Position numbers and translations under genes: made by a program. Under the pieces are notes generated by a model. It was not told where the DNA came from and made no database searches. It saw only the letters and a list, made by a program, of their open reading frames with translations. Shown here piece after piece: positions 10,064-21,614 of a stretch of 25,098 nt of DNA. Positions within the stretch are counted from its first letter, which is position 1; each line of letters starts with the position of its first letter. Origin of the DNA: Irpex lacteus (Eukaryota; Basidiomycota; Agaricomycetes; Polyporales; Irpicaceae); assembly GCA_001986395.2 (NCBI GenBank), contig MQVO02000129.1:1-25098 (forward strand), given 5' to 3'.

Positions 10064-10705
10064 TTTCCCTCGCATCTCTTGGTTCCGTCTTCTCTCTCCA
10101 TCATGTCTTATACGCAGCACATCAGGGCCATATATTTTTCGTGCCCACCCGCCTACTTTGTGCGCTATCTTACTCCCATGTATACCTCGTTTTCCAGACT
10201 TGCTCGCCCGGTTATTGCTTGCCAAACGCAAATTCTACGAGGATACACACGGCGAATCATCGAGCGTAAGTCTATATTGCTTTCCACTGGTATATATTTC
10301 CACGTCGTGCATTAAGCAAAAGCCAAGAAATCCAACTAGGCGACAAAGAGAGAAATAAAAGAAGGAACGATTCAACACAAGAATCTACCTGAACTATATC
10401 TAGGTGAAGAGTAAACAATAAGTATCGTAGCGTGTCATTAGTGTAAAAAAATCCAACTTCTCACAAAGAAAGAGGGGATCCAAGACGTGTGGTTGTTTAG
10501 ATGGTCATATACGATCGTGGAGATGGTATCGTGTTGCGCGTTGCGTGTAATAGCAGAAGGTATGTGAAAAGGGACAGCAATACGACGACAAATGTAAAGA
10601 CAGTATATGAACAACAAGGGGGACTTAGAGTTAGTATTGTAGGTGTACAGTATTCCAGTGAAATATTTGATGAGAATGAAGGTGGTATGTTCCAGTGCGC
10701 TGCAG
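10064..10705. other. convergent intergenic region IMP3 / kinesin-3
   Basis: No gene is seen. It contains AT-rich and A-rich stretches (10330-10480) consistent with 3' untranslated regions. Short open frames on both strands have no protein-like conservation that I recognise. Confidence 0.6.
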
Positions 10706-13700
10706 TTAGACCGAGAGTCGTGTAGGGTCCAACTTGGCAGTCCATGCGTCTAGCTCCTTTTGGCTGCTCGCGGCCAAGGCGTAGGAGTTGGAGGAGGTGA
10801 AGAGGGTAAAGGTGAAGCGTTTCTATGGTCGACAAAGAGAACGTTAGTGGTCAAAGAACTGGGAAGGGAATGTGGTAAACGCACGCCGAGGAGCATCTCC
10901 ATGTCCGGGTTGCTTTCGATGTTTACGCCGTTGAGGTTGACGACGGCAACTTCCTCGAGCTCGTTAGAATGCTTGTACATATGGAGGTATGGTCTGACCG
11001 AAAGACATGTGAGCGATCTCTATACAAGACGAATAGCAGTAAATCCGGTACGTACCTTCTCAAGACAAACCACCGACGTTCCCACGAGTTTTCGTTCGCG
11101 TCGATCAAGACCTGAAGGTGTCCCTTCTTAGTCGGTCCGTCACTAGCAGTGAACGTCGTCAACTGAGATACTTAGGAGCTTGAAGGGATTACGCACTTTC
11201 TGGGTACCACCTTGGTCTGCGAGATCAACTTCAACGAAGAGTCCACCGATAGAACGCTTGGCGCTCGGCTGACGGAGTTCACACTCGCAACCTCTGATTC
11301 AACGGGCTCCTGGCTCAATACGATCTGCGCCACGACCCATCAGGCCTACACTCCCGGAATTGGAAGCAAGGAAACTTACCTCTCCTCTATGACCGAACTT
11401 CTTCTGCCACAGATCAACCGCCTTCTGCAACAACTGCTCCGACCCCCACTCAACAGCACCCGCCTGCATCGGTCTCGGAGGCGACGCCGCCAATATCACT
11501 CTTATCGCCTGAACATCCGCCGCCCGCCGTTCCATCGTCACCAGCCTCGAATAGTCTTCCACCACCGAGATACCACGGGGCTTCCACGACCCGAGCTGCT
11601 CTTCACCGCGAACGTACTTCTCCGCGGTGTCAAGTCGCCACAAGTCTTTCGGCGACCGTGTCATCGGAGGAGACAACTTCACGGTAAAGACTGTGCTCGT
11701 CTTGGGTAGCACTTTCGTCGATCCGAGCAATGAAAAGAGCCTAGAAGGTGGACGTGCGTCGCGAGTTTGGATGGTCACAGCGGTATCCATCGAAAACTGC
11801 ACTGGGTCGGCACATGTCTCCACAGACACAGACCATTGAAGCTGGAGGAATACTCGCTGGTTGGGGGCTGTTACCCTGTTAAGGAGAATGGAATCGTGAA
11901 CACTGGAGTCCCACAGCACAGTTGCCGTTAGGGATCCAGAGCCGTCAGCCTTGTATTCCACTGATTGGTCTTGCAGAAGAGGCAGAGTGATGAGAGACTT
12001 GGAGGTTGCTGACGACTCGTGTATGCGGCCTTTCTCGTCCAACAAACGGATATTGCCTACCCTGACCTTAAGAACCTCCGTCCATGGGAATTGCCGCCCA
12101 GAACTAGTGGACAACGAAAGCACGATACGTCGTTGCAGACCCTGGTGCAAGGAGAAGCTGCCCGGATCGAGCGATCCGTGAGAGATCACAGGTACAGGCG
12201 CATAGGTACCGTCGGGTGAGAGTTCGCAGATTTGTAGCCACGTGACGACGTCATGAACTTGTTCAGTTATGAAGTCCGTTTCGCTGCGTCGCATTGGAGG
12301 GAGAGTAGCAGGTCGGTCTGGCGTAACTGTTCGAGCTGGGACTCTCTGATCTCTCATTTCGTCCCAACGTTCCATACGCTCGAGATAGGTAGGTCTAAGG
12401 CGAGCAAAGAACTCAACGGGTGCGTAGCCAGACTTCAGGTACGCTAAGACCCTGTTAGATGCGACAATCGAAAAGCTTCTCCGGAATTTGAGGTCGGATA
12501 ACGAGGCGGTGTCGATGTCAATGGCATTGGAGGGATACACTTCCTCGGCTGTGACGGCGTGTCCCATGAAGGAAGAAAGTCGAACTTGTAGGTGTACCGC
12601 GGAAAAGTCGTGAGGTGAGAGGCCCTTGACAGTGTCGACGGTTAAGAAGAAGCTCAGCTTGCTCCCCGGAGGCACAGTGCCAGGGACAGGAGAGGATGCT
12701 CGAGTAGAGGTGCTAGATGCATTGGCGTGGCGGGGAGAGAGGATGACGTTCGAAATCTTGATCTCGATGCGACATGAACCTATCGCTTCTGAGGTGTATC
12801 TGCAGAAGATAGGAACAATGGAGGTAGACGATAGACGACGTGATAGAGGAGCAAGAGATATTAGCGAGTTGCCTATGAATGAGTATTCGGGGGGCGGAGA
12901 GTCGTAGAATGGTTCCTCAGAGGAGAAGTGTTGAGAGTATGATGGGCGGTCAATGAATGTTGTGAGATTTCGCATACGCTGTAGCTGCTGTTGCAGCCGA
13001 TCCAGAGACCAAAGATAGATGGCCCTGTTGCGTTTGTCAATCACCTTGACTGCAACAGAAGGTTGGGTGGCCGAGGCGAGAACAGGATCTGCGACGTCTC
13101 CAAACTGGTCTAGCCCTGCGATAGTATCGATGGCGGAGGACGGAGCAGCTAATGAACCACCGGAAGCAATCGTGAAGTTGTAAAGCACGTTCTTCCCTAG
13201 CTCCTTGCTGTGTTCACGTCACTACCACAGCCGATTTGCGTGCACATATTGCACTCACCTGATGATGTTGGCCTCCTTGATGTGTACAGCATTCGATAGG
13301 ACAACTTCCGACATTGAGAATGATCTGTGAGCTCGCCACTTGTCAAGCACCTTGCGGATGAGACGTAGCTGTCGAGCTGTGTAGATCATTGGTTCAAATG
13401 CTTCTATGTCAACATCAGTCTCGCCCCTGGCACGAGCGTCGAGAATGCGCTTCATATGTTGCTGAACAAGCTTCAATTGATGCTCCATCTGCTCCTTTTC
13501 CGCTTTGAGGTCGTCCGCTTCAGTAACCTCCGTGATAGACTGCAGACGCTGTTCAAACTCCATGCGTTGGTTTTCGAGCTGACTCTGAACGTCTCTCAGT
13601 GACCCGGCCATCTCTGGGCTATTGTCATTCGTCATAGCATCGACGCTAGTGTCATCTGTCAGGATGTCACTCGCAAAAGGTCGGCCGGTTTCACTCCAAA

Positions 13701-16635
13701 CGTCATCAGCTTGGCTTAGGCTGCTCTCAGGTCGAGGTCCAACGCTACGTAACGCCTTGACGCGCGTGATTTTCTCGTACAGCTTGTTCAGGTCTTCATC
13801 GGGAAGGTTATCTAATGCAGGATCCAGACCAAGTCGGGCGAACGCAGCTTCACGTTTGGCGTAGTTCCAGTCGACGTCCGCGAGGTCCACAGAGGAAGAA
13901 GTGGGCGATCCAGGACGGGTTTGACCATTCAAGCCATTCTCTTCGTTCTGTAATTCCCCGGCAGTCATGCTGATGCTGAGACTAGACTTTGCGGCGGCGC
14001 GATCTCGCAGTTTGCGTACTTCTTCGGGATTGTTGAAGCGGAATACGTGATGCTCTCCCATGATAATGCGGAAACCCGATCGCAGTTTGTAGGTCTGTCG
14101 AATGTGTCAGTATCTGGCCACGTCCACGAAATGGTGTGTATTTACTTGTCCTGCGGTGATTTGCCGTCCATTCAAGAACTACAAATCCTCGTGAGCCAGT
14201 GTCTACGAACTCGTATACCCCTCTTACCGTCACCGCATCAGGCATCGCGTGTAGCGTGACTTTCCCGTCGACGTTGTCAAAATAACAGTGTTCATCCTTG
14301 ATGCTTTCGCCGCTCAGTCGGATAGCAACCGGCTTCTCACTGTCAAGGTGTCCGACCTACAGTAATTTTATAGTTATAACAAGCTTCCAAGTTATGAGGT
14401 ATCATTACCATCGTCTGTCCAGACTTGAGCTGATAGATCAAGCATTCGCTCATCAAAGGATCTGTGTATAAACTCAGCACCACACAAGCGCAGAATCACC
14501 GTGTATGCTCACCTTCGTTCTATGAGATTGACGGGAAGATCTCAGTTATACAGATGTTGTGGGTTTTGTGCAATGTACTCAGGAGACGTACCAGGTTTAC
14601 CAGATGTGGCATCTTCAGTAGGTGATCAGCCGACTATATTAGACCTTGAACTAAATCACTGACCCTCTTCGGTGTGTGCACACCCACATCACCCCTTTCG
14701 ACTGTGATACCCAGTTCCTCGAGTGCCTTCTCGCGCTCCTTCTGTACTTGTTGAGTACGCTGCATCTTGTCTTCCCATGTTTCGTTTAAGCTCTGCATAA
14801 GCTTCTCGCTCGTCTCCATCTGTTCCTGTAGCTCTGCTTTGGTAACTGTCTTGAGCGTGCCGTCCCTTGCTTGGTAGGTGACCTTCTGCTGCGCCGCAGG
14901 GATAGTTGGATCGAAAGTGGCCTCACTAACACCACCGGACACTCGAGCTTTGACCATCGTCAGACATATATACACCTGAAAAATGGTATCACAGTACCTC
15001 GAAGCATCTCAAGCTCCTCTTTGAGTTCTCGGACAAGCTTAGCGTTGGGATCCTCATTAATGATAGCCTTGTTCTTGATCTTCTTCGCTTGATCGGCGTA
15101 ACGCAGAGTACTTAGGGTCTCTTCGTACTGAACATCAGCAGGTGAGATGGCAGCAATCATGGCCGTCTTCGAGTTGCCACCCAGACTGTCCTTGAGGAGC
15201 CATGTCAAAACAGAGTCTCGATATGGGACGAAGTCGTCCGCTTTGCCCTTCTTCCCCTTTTTCCCTTCGGACTGACTAGCAGCAGCGAGAGCTGCGATAA
15301 CCTTTCCTAGGGTTGTGAGAGACTTGTTGATATTGGCTCCTTCTTTGAGGCGTTGTCCGGTCGCTCCTGTAGAATTAGCTCGCTCTGAACCTGCTAGATC
15401 GACCAGGCTAGACTGATCGTGAATAATTGGCTATGGATATGACTCTTGTAGACTTACTTGATTCGCGACACCTTCTCTGTGTCTAGATTGGTGTCGTTGT
15501 CGTGTCGTTTCATGGTCAGCAGCAAAGTGAACACCGCATGCGAACGCGACGAGCTATAGTATCCAATTATGACTTGCACATAGGATAGCTGAACATGTTT
15601 ACGTACGTTTCGTTCATGTTCGTGGCGGCCACAGTCCGAGCTTTGTTACCCTCGTCCATGAGGGTCATCATCTCGTCGTAACTGCCGACCATTAGCTTTG
15701 ACAGGTCCTCTACATATGGTCCAAGACTGGGATGCTCTCGAACTCGTAGATTCCCCGAATTCTTCGGATTGAGCAGATCTCGCACTTTCTCGTTATAGAT
15801 CTAGAAACTATCAATACACTATGTAATAAATCACAACCATTAAAGCGTACTTCGATATATGAGACCTCGACAGTAAAATTAATGTTCGGATCGGCCGCCT
15901 TCTTCTCGTTAACTCGAGTGAATAACTCAGAGCATGTTAGGGGTATTATTCCTTTATCCGCGCCGTCTGCGTGGTAACATCAGCACATAGTGGACGTCTA
16001 GTCGGTATAACCACTGTACGTACATCCCATCATACTAGTTAAATACAGGGATGAGTAAATTGACCAACGAACAGGCTAACAGGTAACTTACCTATATGAC
16101 TTTCCTGAGCCTGATGGACGGCGTTAGTTAGCAGGCTATAATCGCCGTATGGGAGCATCGTACCTGTCTGTCCATCTGTAGTAGTGTCAGTTCTGAGTTG
16201 TCATGAACACTCATTGTGTAACTCACAAGCTAAAATGCATGCATTGAAACCCGAGAATCCATGGTCTAACAACTCCTTGCCCAAATCATCATACAACGTC
16301 TGTTGAGAGCAGTAGTTTGGCTCATCCCTAGAACCAGCAGACCAGTAGCTCTTGTCAAATGTGAAGTTCATAGTCTTCTTCTCGGACGTACGCCCCGACG
16401 CTGCCTGCGCTCCTGATGAGCCTGGTTCAGGCGGATCCAGGATGGTTTGGTTCCCCTCCATGCGTACGAGACATTTCGCGCCCCGAGCAATTTCTTTTCA
16501 CGCGTACAAAAAGTCATAGTCATCAGCCTTGTCTGCATGAATGCAGTAAGCGGTTCAGCTGGACGTACCGCGCGAGTTGAGCGGTCGACATCGCACAACG
16601 ACCTTGATGTTCCCGGAGTCTCCATGTTCAGCCAT
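10706..16635 (-). CDS. kinesin-3 motor protein (KIF1A/Unc-104 type)
   Basis: Plus-end-directed microtubule motor; fungal relatives (UncA, Kin3, Nkin2) carry endosomes and other vesicles. 21 exons (-): 16635-16569, 16493-16227, 16175-16164, 16110-16092, 16034-16024, 15966-15851, 15800-15607, 15553-15458, 15407-14998, 14947-14664, 14612-14592, 14519-14513, 14461-14409, 14356-14228, 14178-14146, 14094-13259, 13207-11380, 11324-11208, 11162-11056, 10993-10885, 10822-10706; 4833 nt, 1610 aa. Motor: P-loop GQTGSGKS 113-120, switch I NETSSRSH 227-234, switch II DLAGSE 264-269. Neck/coiled coil near 400-470. FHA domain about 500-600 ([26 protein letters not shown]). Long KIF1B/DUF3694-type middle. 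C-terminal PH domain about 1510-1605 ([20 protein letters not shown]) for lipid cargo binding. Start [20 protein letters not shown] fits the family. The frame is intact throughout. Confidence 0.96.
14513..14519 (-). other. 7-nt microexon in the kinesin-3 FHA region
   Basis: Minus-strand AACGAAG, between acceptor ctcatag and donor gtgagc. It links exon 11 (MPHLVNL, itself only 21 nt) to DPLMSECL, giving the family-typical HLVNLNEDPLMSE. Skipping it would shift the frame. Confidence 0.9.
16024..16175 (-). other. microexon cluster encoding the kinesin P-loop
   Basis: Three consecutive tiny exons: 16175-16164 (12 nt), 16110-16092 (19 nt), 16034-16024 (11 nt), with introns of 53 and 57 bp between them and 51 and 57 bp outside. 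They encode Y-GQTG, GSGKSY and S-MMG-Y. Phases fit exactly, and the joined product matches the invariant kinesin nucleotide-binding loop. Confidence 0.92.
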
Positions 16636-16850
16636 CGCCGAGGGATTCCGTCTGGACAGGTTCGCTGTATGTCGACCTACAAAAGTGAGCGAGTTCCTCT
16701 AGCGTAGCACACGGAAGCCTGGAAAAGGAGTGGCGAGCACGAGTATAGTGACCAGATTTGGCTGGCGAGACGACGCGTATAGACGCCCAATAAAAGCCAC
16801 GAGCGCGTCAACATCCACTGTGCCCATCATCTCAAGCTCGCCGAGATGAG
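16636..16850. promoter_or_regulatory. kinesin-3 upstream region
   Basis: Short gap between the kinesin-3 start (-) and the coding-like pieces that follow. No TATA box or other clear element was recognised. Confidence 0.35.
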
Positions 16851-17462
16851 ATGTTTTCATGTATAACCTCTAGAGCTCTCGAGACACGTACTTGCTGCTG
16901 GCCATTCCTTCATGAAGTACATCAATTAATCTCATTCTTTGTCGACGACGGAGATAATATTGACAGGCGCTTTCAAGAATTCGACGCTGTCAAACTAGTC
17001 CCCCGACCTTTCAGGAATCCTCAGCCTTTACAGGTCTTTACGTGTCCGCTTTCGAAACGAAGCTCGCTGCCGCCAGGAGATAGCTATCACCGTCATGCTA
17101 TCAGAACCATTGTGTAAGTGATCTAAGTTCGTTCGAATTCGTCGCTAATACGCAGGGTGGTGATATGAATCGGTTTGCTTCGACTGCAGACCACCTGCGT
17201 CATCTCGTATCACAAGACAGATGCATACACACGCCTGCCAAACGGAAGAGCAGAGTGCCAAGATAAGGCCATGCTTGGTCAATGCTAGAGCATGACCGGC
17301 CTTACTACGTAGACTCTGGCAAATTCCTCCGTCACTTTGGTGATGATCCCTCAGGCAACTTAGCTGTTGTCCCCACACAGTCAGAGCAGTCTCTGGCAGT
17401 CGAATTGTGGCGCCTTCTGGCCTTCTCGGCATCTGAGGTGGGTGTTCTGATCCCAGGTTGAC
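16851..17462 (+). pseudogene. unidentified coding-like segments, possible small or decayed gene
   Basis: Not recognised. An 88-codon open frame at 16851-17117 contains FVDDGDNIDRRFQEFDAVKL and then VPRPFRNPQPLQ. After a possible intron (about 17112-17155) the frame continues with GGDMNRFASTADHLRHL. A further segment at about 17289-17462 reads HDRPYYVDSGKFLRHFGDDP and SEQSLAVELWRLLAF before a stop. Joining the last two needs an intron of about 90 bp with a weak acceptor. The P-R-P-F-R-N-P-Q-P-L string faintly recalls the linker of luciferase-like flavin monooxygenases, but no cofactor site is visible. It could be a real three-exon gene, a relic, or chance. A 113-codon frame on the opposite strand (17145-17486) is probably its shadow. 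Confidence 0.25.
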
Positions 17463-17872
17463 AGTGTGGAATCGTGGTCTAGTCACTCACTATATGGGGT
17501 CCATTGAGACCATTTTGATCCCTAGCAAACGCACATGCATTTACGCACGAAACGAAATGAAACGAGCACCCAGGTTGCTCTGAAACCTACCGCTTATTAA
17601 CTTCTTCGGTTATGTCACAAAAGCGCGTATTGTCGAATAGCACCGACGCCGGAACGGCCAAAGGGGAGCGTGAGGTATCTGTCATACAGATAAAAGGGCG
17701 TCACGGACAGCAAACAGGTACATTTGGATGAACGTTAACTTACTTACGTGCGGATCGCACGGTGCAGGTGGGTGGCATTCGGCGGTCATCATGTTTTGGG
17801 CTTCCTCATATATCCCTCTCTGCCAGGCCCTCTTGTTCTCTCTTTCCTTTGCCCTGACGGTACCCTTCGAGG
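17463..17872. other. upstream region of the glycosyltransferase-like gene
   Basis: No gene is seen. The last 60 bp before the start codon on + are pyrimidine-rich (ctcttgttctctctttccttt near 17830-17850), typical of fungal core promoters and leaders. Confidence 0.4.
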
Positions 17873-19674
17873 ATGGCACAATTTTCCAGAAGAGCCTTAA
17901 CGTCCTACACGCTTGTTATCGTCTTCGTTTTTCTCTCATATGTCTCCTACAGTCAAAGGTCCCAATGGCTTCCGTTATCTGGACACAAAGACTTCGTCAA
18001 ATCGCATGCCTCCGTCATTCAAGCGCCATGCCAAGACATATTGACCGTACTTCCTGGCACCCAGAACTCGGACCCGGACTTAGGTGAACAATCTGCCTTA
18101 GGACCCATTCGACGACGCGATGTTGCTATATCCTCAGTCTTTGGGTTTCACTTCGACGTTTATATGGCGTTAGCCTGGACGTTGGACCGGCTTCGCGACA
18201 GGAATCCTGTCTTTCGCCTACGTATCTTTGCTGATACGTTTCAGTATGGTTTCGAAGATATCATCAAGAAAACAGAGATGTATCAAGGCGAGAGATATAC
18301 CGCAAGTGAGTTACTGCCGAGGATGAGAGAACAAGATGGAGACGTGATAGACCTTCTGATATTGGGTACTTGCGAGGTTGAGTCAGTATAATCAGCTCAT
18401 TCGAGACTTATTTACTGACGCGTAAATGTTGTAGTATGCGTACTTTACACAACGAGCTGCTGGCAATCTGGGACGAACGACCGATGGAGAAGAAGTTCAA
18501 CGTTGTGTGTATGGTACATAATACGGAAGATCTCTCATGGCAGACCAACATACCGGAGTGGTCAAGACGCGGTGCTCTCAGGTTAATTACCCTGGGTGAC
18601 CAGTAGGTTCCTCTTGGTCCCCATCATCAATCCCCTGCTCATTATTATACGAAGCGTTGGTGCGACCTTCAAGAACAGATTCGATGAGTTCGCGGAAAAT
18701 AAAGACCCCAACGTTTCCAGTGTTGGCTGGGAGAGTATTCCTATCGACGCCCATTATCCCGTGTTAAACATACCTGGTATCCCTGACAAGGCTACCGATC
18801 GCACATTAACCAAAGCGGTGATCCAAGGATCCTTTGACTACAACAGACGAGACTACACGAACATCTTTTCGGACCTTGTCCAATCACTACATGGTACGTG
18901 GTTCCTTGAGGAGGCAGTCACACACACTCATATCGAGTCGAAGATGATGCGTCAAGCTGGGGCTATCATCCTCTTGGCTCCCGGAAGTCCTTCGTGCCTA
19001 ATCATCGAGGCGCGGAACCCCCCTTCGAGTTGTATCTCGTGGGGTCAGGTCACATTGAAATCCCAGACGAGCTAGCCTACATGATTACCGTCTATCATAA
19101 CCTCGACTACGATGACTTTTACCGACTTATCGCTGATTGCGATATCGTGGTTCCCGCTTTCTCATCCTTTTTATGTAAGTCTCGACGATATATTTGATGT
19201 ACAATACCTCATTTGTCAACCCTGCAGATTATCGCGAGATGGCCAGTTCCACCGTTGCTCTGGCCGTTGAACTGAATGTAAGTTGTTTGTAGAGCGTTCC
19301 CGCGCAGGAGCAAATTCACTAAGGCAGCTTTACTGAACCCGTCCTCGTTAATTTAGGTTCCAATCTTGGGAACGCAGCACATGCGGAAGGCGTACCGATA
19401 CATAGACGACGATCGCGTGGTGGTAACGCGTCCCGCAGCAATGAGCGAAGTTTCCGCCCTCAAAGCCCTCCGAACACGCGATGCTTCCTTCTTCCTCGAC
19501 TCCGACCCATCAGAGTTGGGCCGAAAGATGTCCGAAATTCACGGGTTGGAGTCGGCAGTCCACAAGATGCTTGAAATAGGATGGATTCGAGAGAAAAGGG
19601 CTGTCGATAAGTACAAGCGTGAACTATGGCACAGAAACGAGGTCCTCGCAGAACGCTTGCTCCGAGACATGTAG
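17873..19674 (+). CDS. putative type II membrane glycosyltransferase-like protein
   Basis: Exons: 17873-18381, 18435-18602, 18655-18893, 18944-19174, 19228-19277, 19357-19674; total 1515 nt, 504 aa, introns 50-79 bp, all GT-AG. The N-terminus has one hydrophobic segment (TLVIVFVFLSYVSYS, about residues 12-26) after two arginines, so it is likely a signal-anchor with a lumenal catalytic body. The rest looks like a two-domain Rossmann protein. VAISSVFGFHFDVYMALAWT resembles the N-terminal sheet of GT-B enzymes, then DLLILGTCE, VVCMVHNTEDLSW, FELYLVGSGHIEIPDELAYM, LIADCDIVVPAFSSF and ASSTVALAVELNVPILGTQH, which recall the donor-binding half. The C-terminus is a basic amphipathic helix. No DxD motif or named family is evident, so the activity is inferred. 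The frame is intact, and the start at 17873 precedes the anchor directly. Confidence 0.82.
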
Positions 19675-20657
19675 AGTAATGTACCTCATACAATGTCCTG
19701 AGTGTCGCTTCCTTGTTGTGCAACCCTATCTGATCAGTGACAATCGTTCTCTACATTTGCAGTTCTCCTTGCCGAAATGACGACCGGTGGCATTCTCTTA
19801 TGTAAAAAGAGCTGAGCTGCACTACCGCCGCTAACACAACCAGATATTACATGATTTCATTTCACGGACATTACAATGGACTTCCATGCAGCAATCATGA
19901 ATTCGACGATTCGATAACACGCTACCACATGCAATTCCGAATACCGGAAGATGCCAGACCATGCAATGAGGAAAGAAGCAACCCCGACTCGGGCTTCGAG
20001 CATTTAACAAGCTCGCGTCCCAGGGCGTTGTACGGTTCTCCGTAAATTCGGGAAGACGTGCAGAGTACTAAGCAGAAAGGCTCTATTGCGATACACGAGG
20101 ACGTAGCACTTCGGCTAGTTCCCGAGCCGTTCACTCTTTCGCACTGCGGACGGATAGCACGAAAAGCAGTCATGCGCAGTGGCCGAAGGTGGGCAGTGCT
20201 CCCGTAGTGATCTGCGTGGTAGGTTCTCCTTCTAAAAATACACACATGTGAGCTAAAAGGTCACTAGTCGGATTGCCTCGAGATCAAGGGGGAGCGCAAA
20301 AACTACCTTGAGGAAACCACCACTATTGGATAACAGACCGCTGGAAGACAACGCACAGCGTGTGAGTCCCATTCAATAGTCACACCCTGGAAGAAAGTGG
20401 GACCTTAGACTAGAGGCACACTTTCGCGGGAGAATAGAAGTGGTATATCGCGTGATATGTGTAATGACCCCGTAATACCGACTGGCAGATACCGACGGAC
20501 ATTAACCCGACAAGGAAAGATCTTTATCGAGAATGCTACTACTTATAGCGCAGAGTAAGTCGAATACACTGACGTAGTATGCGAGGTTAAAAAGCCTAAT
20601 GGACAGGTGTTATCGATCGCTCAGCTCTAATGGCGATGAGACTTTTACATCCGCCAG

Positions 20658-20750
20658 CTTGGTTCCTGGAATCGTATGTGTACCTGGCAGAAAGTGTGGG
20701 TAACTTGGTTCCTGGAATAGTATGCATCGTACCTAGCAAAAAAGTGTCGG
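20658..20750. repeat. imperfect tandem duplication, about 45-bp unit, 2 copies
   Basis: Copy 1 at 20658-20700 and copy 2 at 20704-20750 both start CTTGGTTCCTGGAAT, share a GTACCT-GCA core and end AAGTGT-GG. They differ by a few substitutions and a 4-base length change. Confidence 0.85.
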
Positions 20751-21501
20751 CGCTCAGAGACACTGCCGAATCAATTTGCAGAAGATATGGTTTGAATCAC
20801 ATTTCGTATGCAATCATACGATGCACTCAGAGAAACACCAGCTTCATCTGGACTCTCTGTGACCCGGGCTGTTGTCCCGTAGCGTTTCCATGCTAGAAGC
20901 ATCTGGGCTGACACGTCTAGGGTGAGCGCATTCTGTCTGCGAAAGGAAAGCGCACAAGTAGCAATGTCACTGTCTTGAGACAGCTCCCACCAAGGGAGCA
21001 TACGGCCGGCCCTGCTACTGTACCAAGCAGTTGTGAACCAGCGGAAAAACATACAGAATGGGGAAAACACTTGCCACGGGTGGTATCTGGATAGTGACCG
21101 AATTCGCAGCGGCCGAACACCGCACAGAACAATGAGGATGCATACTGGAAGGACCGACCTTTTGTGTGTTGAGCATCCAAATTACGTCGCAAGCTTGCGG
21201 CACGATGACCTACTGACCGGACGAAAGCCGAGAGACGATACTGTCAGGCAACTGTAATTCCCTAGTACGTCCTTCTATTGGACCTTGTACTTACTTTCAT
21301 CGTCCATAATAGAGAGTTTATGACGTCAACATCGAGTTGTATTTCATGCATTGCATACCGCAATGCCTAGGCCGAGTTATGAGCATCGTGGCTGCCGGCT
21401 CGGCCACTGCTGTTGCATCTCTCACCATTGCACATGCAAGGCAAAGTGATTGCAGAAACTAGAGATGCCGTGAATGAAATGTAGTAATGATTACGTTGGT
21501 A

Positions 21502-21614
21502 GTGCCCTACTCACCTTAGAGGACAGGAAAGCGAAACAGGACCCTACCTACCTTGAAGGAAAAGAAGGCATCGTAGGGCCCTGCTCACCTTGAAGGAAAA
21601 GAAGGCGTATCGTG
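21502..21614. repeat. imperfect tandem repeat, about 38-bp unit, 3 copies
   Basis: Copies at about 21502-21539, 21540-21576 and 21577-21614. Each opens with a CCCT(A/G)C-TACCTT or CCCT(A/G)CTCACCTT core followed by purine-rich sequence. The last two are nearly identical (CCTTGAAGGAAAAGAAGGC); the first is more diverged. Confidence 0.85.

Noticed and set aside
17145..17486. 113-codon minus-strand frame between kinesin-3 and the glycosyltransferase-like gene
   Set aside because: Composition is less protein-like than the opposite strand and no domain is seen; treated as a shadow, with low certainty.
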